The notes under the pieces are model-generated. The model saw only the letters and a list, made by a program, of their open reading frames with translations, ran no database searches and was not told the origin of the DNA. The translations under genes were made by a program, and so were the position numbers. Shown here piece by piece: positions 1 to 5,944 of a stretch of DNA of 27,581 nt (position 1 is the stretch's first letter; the number at the start of each line of letters is the position of its first letter). Location of the stretch: positions 1 to 27,581 of IMG/VR virus record IMGVR_UViG_3300028025_003600. One strand, 5' to 3'. The DNA comes from a virus.

Positions 1-2
1 GT

Positions 3-1349
3 CGTACTCGCAGGGGCAGTTATGCTGCTTACTTGTCTATTGATCATCCAGACATTATCCCATTTTTAGAAATGCGTAAGCCGACAGGCGATCAAAATCT
101 AAGAACACTTAACATGCATCATGGTATCAATATTCCTGACAAGTTCATGGAAATTATTGAGCAGTCAATGATTGATCCAAACTTTGATGATTCATGGAAT
201 CTTGTTGACCCAGCATCGAATGAGATTCGTGAAACAGTGTCAGCAAAAGAACTATGGCAGAAACTATTAGAGTTGCGTATGCAAACAGGTGAGCCATATC
301 TACACTTTATTGATGAATCTAATCGTAAGATGCCTCAGCACTTAAAGGATCTTGGTTTAAAGATTAATCAAAGTAATCTTTGTTCAGAAATTATTTTACC
401 AACTAATGAGAAGCGTACCGCTGTTTGTTGCTTATCATCATTAAACTTGGAGTACTATGATGAGTGGAAAGACCATCCTACTTTTCTTCGTGATGTTGCA
501 GAAATGCTTGACAATGTTCTTCAGTATTTTATTGATCATGCTCCTTCCTCCATCAAACGAGCTAAGTATTCTGCAAGTCGTGAGCGCAGCATTGGTATCG
601 GTGCTCTGGGTTGGCATGCTTATCTTCAGCGAAACAATCTTCCGTGGGAATCCTCCCTCGCAGTTGGAAGAAACAAAAACATCTTTAAAACAATAAGAGA
701 GAAATTAGATGTCGCTAATAAAGAATTGGGATCTCTCAGGGGCGAAGCTCCTGACGCAGTGGGTACTGGGAATCGGTTTAGTCATCTTATGGCTATTGCT
801 CCCAATGCTTCTTCTTCCATTCTCATGGGGAATACTAGTCCTAGCATTGAACCTTATCGTGCCAATGCTTATCGCCAAGACACTTTATCGGGTTCTCACT
901 TAAATAAAAATCGTTATCTTGACGATCTTATTAACAGACATTGTAAGTCAGAACCAACGGCAGACTATCAAGAAATTTGGTCAAGTATTATTGCCAATGA
1001 TGGTTCTGTTCAACACTTAGATTGGATGTCTGACTGGGATAAAGATGTATTTAAAACAGGTATGGAGATTGACCAGCGTTGGTTGATTCAACATGCTTCT
1101 GATAGACAAGAATATATTGACCAAGCACAATCAGTTAATCTTTTCTTTAGACCTGACAGTCATATTAAATACATTCATGCGGTTCACTTCCAAGCATGGA
1201 AACAAAAGTTGAAGACTCTTTACTATTGCCGTAGCGATAAGATTGCTAAAGCAGATAAAGTTTCTAAACGAATTGAACGAGAAATTATAAAAGAGATTAA
1301 TCTTCACGATTTAACAGAAGGTAATGAATGTTTAGCATGTGAGGGTTAA
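3..1349 (+). CDS. nrdA: Ribonucleoside-diphosphate reductase, large (alpha) subunit, 3' part
   Basis: This is the C-terminal part of class I ribonucleotide reductase alpha, which reduces NDPs to dNDPs in the cytoplasm together with NrdB. The frame is open to the left edge, beginning RTRRGSYAAYLSIDHPDI, so the true start lies upstream and the TTG at 33 is not a start. Visible marks are the NLCSEI motif with a catalytic cysteine and glutamate, the partner cysteine in CCLSSLNL, the phosphate-binding GNTSPSIEPY region, the radical-transfer tyrosine pair in KTLYY, and a C-terminal CLACEG tail with the CxxC used for re-reduction by a thioredoxin or glutaredoxin. About 449 residues are present; T4 NrdA is near 750, so roughly 300 are outside. 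The next gene starts on the base after its stop. Confidence 0.97.
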   Translation, partial: RTRRGSYAAYLSIDHPDIIPFLEMRKPTGDQNLRTLNMHHGINIPDKFMEIIEQSMIDPNFDDSWNLVDPASNEIRETVSAKELWQKLLELRMQTGEPYLHFIDESNRKMPQHLKDLGLKINQSNLCSEIILPTNEKRTAVCCLSSLNLEYYDEWKDHPTFLRDVAEMLDNVLQYFIDHAPSSIKRAKYSASRERSIGIGALGWHAYLQRNNLPWESSLAVGRNKNIFKTIREKLDVANKELGSLRGEAPDAVGTGNRFSHLMAIAPNASSSILMGNTSPSIEPYRANAYRQDTLSGSHLNKNRYLDDLINRHCKSEPTADYQEIWSSIIANDGSVQHLDWMSDWDKDVFKTGMEIDQRWLIQHASDRQEYIDQAQSVNLFFRPDSHIKYIHAVHFQAWKQKLKTLYYCRSDKIAKADKVSKRIEREIIKEINLHDLTEGNECLACEG

Positions 1350-2000
1350 GTGGCACATATTGTTGCGAATCTCCCTCCTGTTAAGTGTTTCATTCGCAAA
1401 GAATTTCTCTATGACTTTGAAAAAGGTCATGGAGAACTTGAACCTTGTTGGTGGATAAGTATTAAATCATTAAGAGGTCAAGCATTTCGTATTGAATCTT
1501 ACTTGAATAATTATGGTGCTTTATATGATAAACTACCATTGCATGCATATTGTTGGAAACCGATTGAAGGCGAACCACTACCATTAGATTATCTTCAATT
1601 GTGGGACTGTCTTTCCTATGATATAACTGTCATAAAGAAATCGCAACTTCAGTCAATGAGATGTAAATTTAAATTAAAGAATGGGGAATGGATGTATGGT
1701 GTTTATCTTTTTACAGTTGATTCTGCTCATCCTGATTTTAACATTCTTGATACAGGGTTTTCTGAAGATGTCGAAGACCACAAGTCTTATAATTTCATTC
1801 AGTGTGATAATGGGCAGTTTGCTGCTCAGCCAAATAATCGTTTAATTATATTAGAACCAAGCAGTAACCCAAAACAATTAAAGATGCCAGATTTTAAAGT
1901 AGCAACGAAACGATGGTCAGTTGAAACTGATGCCAAGTGGGCACTTGGAGAAACGAATACCGTAATGTACGAACAGGAAAATAATAACAATGATAACTAA
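1350..2000 (+). CDS. Conserved phage protein of unknown function between nrdA and nrdB
   Basis: A 216-residue protein starting with GTG immediately after the nrdA stop, with GAGGG at 1341-1345 (end of nrdA) as ribosome binding site. It begins MAHIVANLPPVKCFIRKEFL and is rich in aromatic residues (ELEPCWWIS, GEWMYGVYLF), suggesting a compact beta-rich cytoplasmic domain; the asparagine-rich tail overlaps nrdB by 11 bases. There is no signal peptide or membrane segment and I see no catalytic motif. I recall similar ORFs near ribonucleotide reductase genes in aquatic T4-like phages, but no function. Position inside the nrdA-nrdB operon suggests a role with nucleotide reduction, which is inference only. 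Confidence 0.88.
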   Translation: MAHIVANLPPVKCFIRKEFLYDFEKGHGELEPCWWISIKSLRGQAFRIESYLNNYGALYDKLPLHAYCWKPIEGEPLPLDYLQLWDCLSYDITVIKKSQLQSMRCKFKLKNGEWMYGVYLFTVDSAHPDFNILDTGFSEDVEDHKSYNFIQCDNGQFAAQPNNRLIILEPSSNPKQLKMPDFKVATKRWSVETDAKWALGETNTVMYEQENNNNDN

Positions 2001-2982
2001 AACAAAATCAAGACTAACAGATACAAGAAACCATTTTAAACCATTTAACTATCCTTGGGCATATGATGCTTGGTTAAAGCATGAACAGGCACACTGGCTT
2101 CACTCTGAAGTGCCAATGGCTGAGGATGTTAAAGACTGGAAAAAGAAACTAACAAATGAAGAAAAAACTTTTCTCACGAACATCTTCCGATTTTTTACTC
2201 AAGGAGACATTGATGTTGCTGGTGGTTATGTTAATAATTATTTGCCTTATTTCCCTCAACCTGAAGTAAGAATGATGTTGATGGGCTTTGCTGCTCGTGA
2301 AGCATTACATATTGCAGCATATTCGCATCTGATTGAAACCCTTGGATTACCTGAAACAACTTATAACCAATTCCTAGAGTATCAGGAGATGAAGGACAAA
2401 CATGACTATGTACTTGATATTTCTAGTCGCAATGGTACTATCGCTAGTACTGCTGAGCATATTGCTGTTTTCAGTGCCTTTACTGAAGGCATGCAGTTGT
2501 TTAGTTCTTTTATCATGTTGCTTAATTTTCCTCGTCACGGCATAATGAAAGGTATGGGGCAGATTGTAACTTGGTCTATTGTCGATGAAACAATGCACGC
2601 TGAATCAATGATCCGTCTATTCAAAGATTATGTTAAAGAGAATCCTGAAATTTGGGGTGACGAATTAAAAGGTAAGATCTATACCATTGCTGAGAAAATG
2701 GTTCAGTTGGAAGATAAGTTTATTGATTTATGCTACGCTGATGGCGATATGCGCGATTTATCTGCAGCTGATGTTAAACAATATATTCGTTATATTGCCG
2801 ATCGTCGTTTGATTTCCCTTGGTATGAAAGGTATCTTCAAAGTAAAGAAGAACCCACTACCATGGGTAGAAGAAATGATTAATGCACCAGTACACGGAAA
2901 CTTCTTTGAGAATCGTGTAACTGACTACGCTAAAGGTGCATTGTCTGGTGACTGGGGTGATGTTTGGGGTAAAGCAGCATAA
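1990..2982 (+). CDS. nrdB: Ribonucleoside-diphosphate reductase, small (beta) subunit
   Basis: A 330-residue class I beta subunit that houses the metal centre and radical used by NrdA. All six expected metal ligands can be placed: D73, E104, H107, E166, E200 and H203. The radical tyrosine is Y111, at the same spacing from E104/H107 as Y122 in E. coli, so this looks like a tyrosyl-radical enzyme rather than a tyrosine-less class Ic protein. The C-terminal FFENRVTDYAKG region is typical of the family. ATG at 1990 overlaps the preceding gene by 11 bases with AGGA at 1974-1977. Its stop overlaps the iscU start as TAATG, so translation of the two is probably coupled. Confidence 0.97.
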   Translation: MITKTKSRLTDTRNHFKPFNYPWAYDAWLKHEQAHWLHSEVPMAEDVKDWKKKLTNEEKTFLTNIFRFFTQGDIDVAGGYVNNYLPYFPQPEVRMMLMGFAAREALHIAAYSHLIETLGLPETTYNQFLEYQEMKDKHDYVLDISSRNGTIASTAEHIAVFSAFTEGMQLFSSFIMLLNFPRHGIMKGMGQIVTWSIVDETMHAESMIRLFKDYVKENPEIWGDELKGKIYTIAEKMVQLEDKFIDLCYADGDMRDLSAADVKQYIRYIADRRLISLGMKGIFKVKKNPLPWVEEMINAPVHGNFFENRVTDYAKGALSGDWGDVWGKAA

Positions 2983-3380
2983 TGGCATACTCAGATAAAG
3001 TTATTGATCATTATGAAAATCCACGCAATGTTGGATCTTTAGATAAAGATGATTCATCCGTTGGCACTGGTATGGTCGGTGCTCCAGCTTGTGGCGATGT
3101 AATGAAGTTACAAATTAAAGTGGAAGATGGAGTTATCACTGATGCGAAATTTAAAACATATGGGTGTGGGTCGGCGATCGCGAGTAGTTCGCTCGTCACG
3201 GAGTGGGTCAAGGGTAAAACGCTGGAGCAAGCTGGACAAATTAAGAATGCTGAAATTGCAGAGGAACTGGCACTCCCACCAGTTAAGATTCATTGTTCGA
3301 TCCTTGCGGAAGACGCTATAAGATCTGCTATAAACAACTACAGAGAAAAAAATGATAACAGTAACTGCAAATGCAATTGA
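2982..3380 (+). CDS. iscU: IscU-type iron-sulfur cluster scaffold
   Basis: A 132-residue scaffold protein on which [2Fe-2S] clusters are built by IscS and released with HscA/HscB. It is strikingly close to proteobacterial IscU from the first residues ([19 protein letters not shown]). Cluster ligands C37 (GAPACGDV), C62 ([11 protein letters not shown]) and C105 ([11 protein letters not shown]) are present, as are D39 and the HscA-recognition motif LPPVK at 98-102. The C-terminus carries two extra cysteines (NCKCN) in the stretch overlapping iscA. Bases about 3160-3310 use many G/C-ending codons (TCG, GCG, CTC, GTC, ACG), unlike the A/T-ending codons around them, hinting at recent acquisition or recombination with a host gene. 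No iscS, hscA or fdx lies nearby, so host partners would be required. Confidence 0.96.
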   Translation: MAYSDKVIDHYENPRNVGSLDKDDSSVGTGMVGAPACGDVMKLQIKVEDGVITDAKFKTYGCGSAIASSSLVTEWVKGKTLEQAGQIKNAEIAEELALPPVKIHCSILAEDAIRSAINNYREKNDNSNCKCN

Positions 3381-3663
3381 TCAAATAAAAGAAATTCTTC
3401 TTGGTGAAGAAGCCAAATATGTCAGAGCATTCATAGAAGGTGGTGGATGTTCTGGATTTAATTATGGATTCACACTAGAAAATACTAAGAATGATGATGA
3501 TTTTGAAATCACAGAACAACTACTTGTTGATGCTATGAGCATGCAATATTTTGATAACGCAACTATTGATTATACAAGCGATAAACTAAAGGGTTCGCAG
3601 TTTGTTATATCAAACCCCAATGCGAAATCAACTTGCGGATGTGGGAGTTCATTCAGCGTATGA
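3352..3663 (+). CDS. iscA: A-type iron-sulfur carrier (IscA/ErpA family)
   Basis: A 103-residue HesB/IscA-family protein that accepts or delivers Fe-S clusters or iron. The three invariant cysteines are C33 ([11 protein letters not shown]) and C95/C97 ([11 protein letters not shown]); the CGCGSSF ending is classic for IscA, ErpA and SufA. Which of the three subtypes it represents cannot be decided by eye. The ATG at 3352 lies 29 bases inside iscU, so expression should be coupled. A-type carriers are, from memory, known in aquatic phages; the pairing with a full IscU directly after nrdB is less usual. The stop overlaps the next start as ATGA at 3660. Confidence 0.93.
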   Translation: MITVTANAIDQIKEILLGEEAKYVRAFIEGGGCSGFNYGFTLENTKNDDDFEITEQLLVDAMSMQYFDNATIDYTSDKLKGSQFVISNPNAKSTCGCGSSFSV

Positions 3664-3812
3664 CAACAAAACATTTTGAGTGCGAAGAGTGTGGATCGCA
3701 AGGAAAAATTATAGTTAAAGGTAATGATACTAGGTTAGAAGACATCGTATTTTGTCCTGTCTGTTCAGCAGATATATATGAAGAGGATGACTATGATGAG
3801 GATGACCAGTGA
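3660..3812 (+). CDS. Small CxxC-CxxC putative zinc-ribbon protein
   Basis: A 50-residue ORF starting at the ATGA junction with iscA. It holds two CxxC pairs, C8/C11 (ECEECGS) and C32/C35 (FCPVCSA), spaced as in a zinc ribbon or rubredoxin-like knuckle, followed by a very acidic tail ([11 protein letters not shown]). The continuous overlapping layout, with the next gene starting inside it at 3809, supports it being real. It probably binds zinc; given its neighbours an Fe-S or iron ligand role is conceivable but unsupported. Confidence 0.72.
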   Translation: MTTKHFECEECGSQGKIIVKGNDTRLEDIVFCPVCSADIYEEDDYDEDDQ

Positions 3813-4216
3813 CATGGATTTATAAAGATAAAGAATACAACGGCGAAGATATACAAGACTGGTCGGGTTTTGTATATCTCATTACCAATCTTGCAACAGG
3901 CAAGAAATATATTGGGAAAAAGTTGCTTTGGTTCTCAAAACAGCGTATAATTAAAGGTAAAAAGAAAAGGACTAAAGTCGAATCAGACTGGAGAACTTAT
4001 TGGTCCAGTTCAGAGGAAGTAAAAGCGGATGTCTTGAAACTTGGTGAGTCAATGTTTAAGCGAGAAATACTACATTTTTGCCTAAATAAAGGATCGACAT
4101 CATACTATGAAGCAAAAGAACAATTTATTAATGAAGTATTAGAACATCCAGAACTCTGGTATAATGGACAGATACAATGCAGGATACACAAATCACACAT
4201 CAAACCAAAGAAATGA
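3809..4216 (+). CDS. GIY-YIG nuclease-domain protein
   Basis: A 135-residue protein with a GIY-YIG fold signature: GFVYLI at 20-25 for the GIY strand and KKYIGKK at 32-38 for the YIG strand, then R84 in FKREIL, a glutamate in SYYEAKEQF near 101-104, and N119 in YNGQ. These match the catalytic arginine, glutamate and asparagine positions of the family. A DWRTYWSSS segment follows a basic loop. It could be a free-standing homing-type endonuclease or a phage DNA-processing nuclease; no interrupted gene or intron is visible here. It starts with GTG overlapping the previous stop, and its stop overlaps the next ATG (ATGA at 4213). Confidence 0.8.
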   Translation: MTWIYKDKEYNGEDIQDWSGFVYLITNLATGKKYIGKKLLWFSKQRIIKGKKKRTKVESDWRTYWSSSEEVKADVLKLGESMFKREILHFCLNKGSTSYYEAKEQFINEVLEHPELWYNGQIQCRIHKSHIKPKK

Positions 4217-5379
4217 CATATTTGCTGTTCTTTACAGCAATAGCACTGTCGATTGTTTCAGCATATTATTCAATCGCTGGACTTGCTGCAATTTTTGCTG
4301 CAGCAGTTGTTCCTATTGTGGTTATGGGTGGCGTTTTAGAGTTCGCTAAATTAGTAGTAGCTTCTTGGTTATATCGTTCGTGGAATTATGTTCCAATTTT
4401 AATGCGAACATACTTTTCAATCTCCCTAGTAATTTTGATGTCGCTTACCTCTATGGGTATTTTCGGTTTCTTATCGAAAGCACACTTAGACCAAGCAGTT
4501 CCGACAGGTGATGTTGCTGCAAAAGTAGCCATCATTGACGAGAAGATTAAAACCGAAAAAGATAACATCGATGCAGCAAGACAACAACTCAAACAATTGG
4601 ACGCTCAGGTTGACCAAACTATTGGAAGAAGTGACAATGCGCAGGGAGTGGAGAGATCTCTACAGATTAGACGAGGACAGCAAAAGGAAAGAGCCACACT
4701 ACTTGCTGAAATTGGATCAGCTCAAACCAGAGTCGCCAGATTAAATGATGAAAGAACACCAATCGCTGCAGAACTACGCAAAGTAGAAGCAGAAGTTGGT
4801 CCAATTAAATATATCGCAGCACTAATTTATGGTGATAATCCTGATAATAATATTCTAGAAAAAGCAGTTAGAGTAGTTATTATCATGATTGTCATTGTAT
4901 TTGACCCACTAGCAGTATTGTTACTAATGGCAGCATCAATGCCAATAAAAAAGAAGGAAGAAACAAATGAACCAACCAACGAAGAAACCAGCAACGAAGA
5001 AAGCTCCATCGCAGAGCAATTCCAAGCCAAAGCAAACATCATCAAAGAAAGATTCTTCAGCAAGTTCAAAACAACCAAAGAACCAATCGTGGAACAACAG
5101 CCTTCAGAAAGCAGTTCCGAAGGAATCACTAACAGTGTCGGAAACAGTGACAGTGGAAATTCCAGCGAACATGTCAGCACCGAAGACAGAAGTCCAGGAG
5201 TCGCAGTCACAACCAAAGACGACATTTATCCAGAAACTAAAGAGCCTGATTGGACTATAAATGAACCACCTACCAGCAAAATTATTGATTACGATTCTGC
5301 TGGTAGGAGAATGACTCCTGTTGTTAAAACAATAGAACAGGATGTTTTAGATTTGCAGAAAGATAAAACTCAAATATAA
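4213..5379 (+). CDS. Membrane protein with central coiled coil
   Basis: Start taken at the ATGA junction (4213), giving 388 residues; an in-frame ATG at 4177 would add 12. Hydrophobic segments lie at about 3-33 and 34-52 (TYLLFFTAIALSIV; GGVLEFAKLVVASWLY), 67-87 and 219-242 (VVIIMIVIVFDPLAVLLLMA). Between them residues 100-195 form a long charged, heptad-like coiled coil. The tail from about 245 is hydrophilic and low in complexity until SKIIDYDSAGRRMTPVV near the end. I recall this architecture as common in aquatic T4-like phages, function unknown; an inner-membrane role is likely. Two oddities: a slippery A AAA AAG sits in frame right after the last membrane helix (4947-4953), and the tail overlaps a second open frame at 4967-5260. 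Confidence 0.87.
   Translation: MTYLLFFTAIALSIVSAYYSIAGLAAIFAAAVVPIVVMGGVLEFAKLVVASWLYRSWNYVPILMRTYFSISLVILMSLTSMGIFGFLSKAHLDQAVPTGDVAAKVAIIDEKIKTEKDNIDAARQQLKQLDAQVDQTIGRSDNAQGVERSLQIRRGQQKERATLLAEIGSAQTRVARLNDERTPIAAELRKVEAEVGPIKYIAALIYGDNPDNNILEKAVRVVIIMIVIVFDPLAVLLLMAASMPIKKKEETNEPTNEETSNEESSIAEQFQAKANIIKERFFSKFKTTKEPIVEQQPSESSSEGITNSVGNSDSGNSSEHVSTEDRSPGVAVTTKDDIYPETKEPDWTINEPPTSKIIDYDSAGRRMTPVVKTIEQDVLDLQKDKTQI
4967..5260 (+). CDS. Possible nested out-of-frame gene, Lys/Ser/Pro-rich
   Basis: A 97-residue ORF in the +1 frame inside the tail of the membrane coiled-coil gene. It has a well-placed ribosome site, AAGGA at 4954-4958, eight bases before the ATG. The product is basic and low in complexity (NQPTKKPATKKAPSQSNS...) and ends in a short amphipathic stretch, TTFIQKLKSLIGL. 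In this stretch the outer frame shifts to C-ending codons (ACC, AAC, AGC, ATC, TTC) unusual for its neighbours, while the inner frame uses CCA, TCA, ACA and AAA. The outer frame resumes ordinary codon use after 5260. The ATG overlaps a TGA of the third frame (ATGA at 4967). It could still be a by-product of stop-poor A/C-rich sequence. Confidence 0.42.
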   Translation: MNQPTKKPATKKAPSQSNSKPKQTSSKKDSSASSKQPKNQSWNNSLQKAVPKESLTVSETVTVEIPANMSAPKTEVQESQSQPKTTFIQKLKSLIGL

Positions 5380-5408
5380 GTCGTATAATTCCCTAAATAT
5401 TGTTAGAT

Positions 5409-5429
5409 GGGGTTTCTCCCCTATTATAT
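5409..5429 (+). terminator. Weak hairpin, possible terminator
   Basis: GGGG, a TTTCT loop and CCCC are followed by TATTATAT in the gap after the membrane protein gene. The stem is only four G-C pairs and the T run is broken, so termination is uncertain. The rest of the 5380-5464 gap holds TATAAT at 5384 and a CTAAATAT at 5393, which could be part of a late promoter but lack a convincing match. Confidence 0.3.
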
Positions 5430-5464
5430 TATGTTCCTATAATAACAATAATAACTAAGGAATT

Positions 5465-5941
5465 ATGATGACTAAAAAGATCGCTACAGCGGTGCTTTTT
5501 GTCATGGCTATATCTTCTGCGATGGCTGATCCCATTGTAACTGACTCGACTAGTAGATCTACAACCGACTCTACTTCTAATAGCACTACTACAGTAAAAT
5601 CCCCACCACCAACAGCAGTGGCACCAGCAGTTACAGTTATCAACTCAGATGTCTGTGCCGTAGGTGTATCTGGCGCAGCACAAACTCAAATCCTAGGTAT
5701 CTCTTTCGGGTCAACCATGATAGATAAGAATTGCGAAAGACTTAAACTTGCTCGTGGTATTTACGATATGGGTATGAAAGTTGCTGCAGTTTCAATTATG
5801 TGTCAAGATGAACGAGTATTCTCAGCAATGATGAATGCTGGCACACCATGCCCAGTTGACGGTAAAATCGGCGAACCAGCAAAAGCAATTTGGGAATCTG
5901 CGCCAGATCGTCAACCACAAAAGATTAAAAGCAAGGACTAA
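5465..5941 (+). CDS. Secreted protein of unknown function with signal peptide
   Basis: A 158-residue protein with a clear Sec signal peptide (MMTKKIATAVLFVMAISSAMA, cleavage about residue 21). The mature part opens with a Ser/Thr-rich linker, then a Pro/Ala stretch, and then a compact domain from about residue 58 with four cysteines (C64, C89, C112, C129), which could form disulfides in the periplasm. AAGGA at 5457-5461 precedes the start; a second ATG follows at once. I recall similar proteins next to the following large gene in aquatic T4-like phages, without assigned function. It is separated from the next gene by three bases and probably co-expressed with it. Confidence 0.85.
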   Translation: MMTKKIATAVLFVMAISSAMADPIVTDSTSRSTTDSTSNSTTTVKSPPPTAVAPAVTVINSDVCAVGVSGAAQTQILGISFGSTMIDKNCERLKLARGIYDMGMKVAAVSIMCQDERVFSAMMNAGTPCPVDGKIGEPAKAIWESAPDRQPQKIKSKD

Positions 5942-5944
5942 CCT

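Noticed and set aside
709-903. Hydrophobic 64-codon ORF, out of frame within nrdA
   Set aside because: It lies wholly inside the well-conserved NrdA coding sequence and has no independent support; its hydrophobicity follows from the nrdA codons read in another frame.
3809-4216. GIY-YIG protein as evidence of a group I intron or split nrd gene
   Set aside because: NrdB is complete and the visible part of nrdA is continuous, so no interrupted gene or intron is seen.
4164-4349. Cysteine-rich 61-codon ORF overlapping the start of the membrane coil gene
   Set aside because: The cysteines come from reading hydrophobic GCT/GTT codons out of frame; no suitable ribosome site, and both flanking real genes cover it.
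4827-5225. 132-codon ORF on the minus strand across the membrane protein tail
   Set aside because: Antisense to the region with two open + frames; the Ser/Leu-rich product is what stop-poor A/C-rich sequence gives on the other strand, and no other minus-strand gene is seen in the window.
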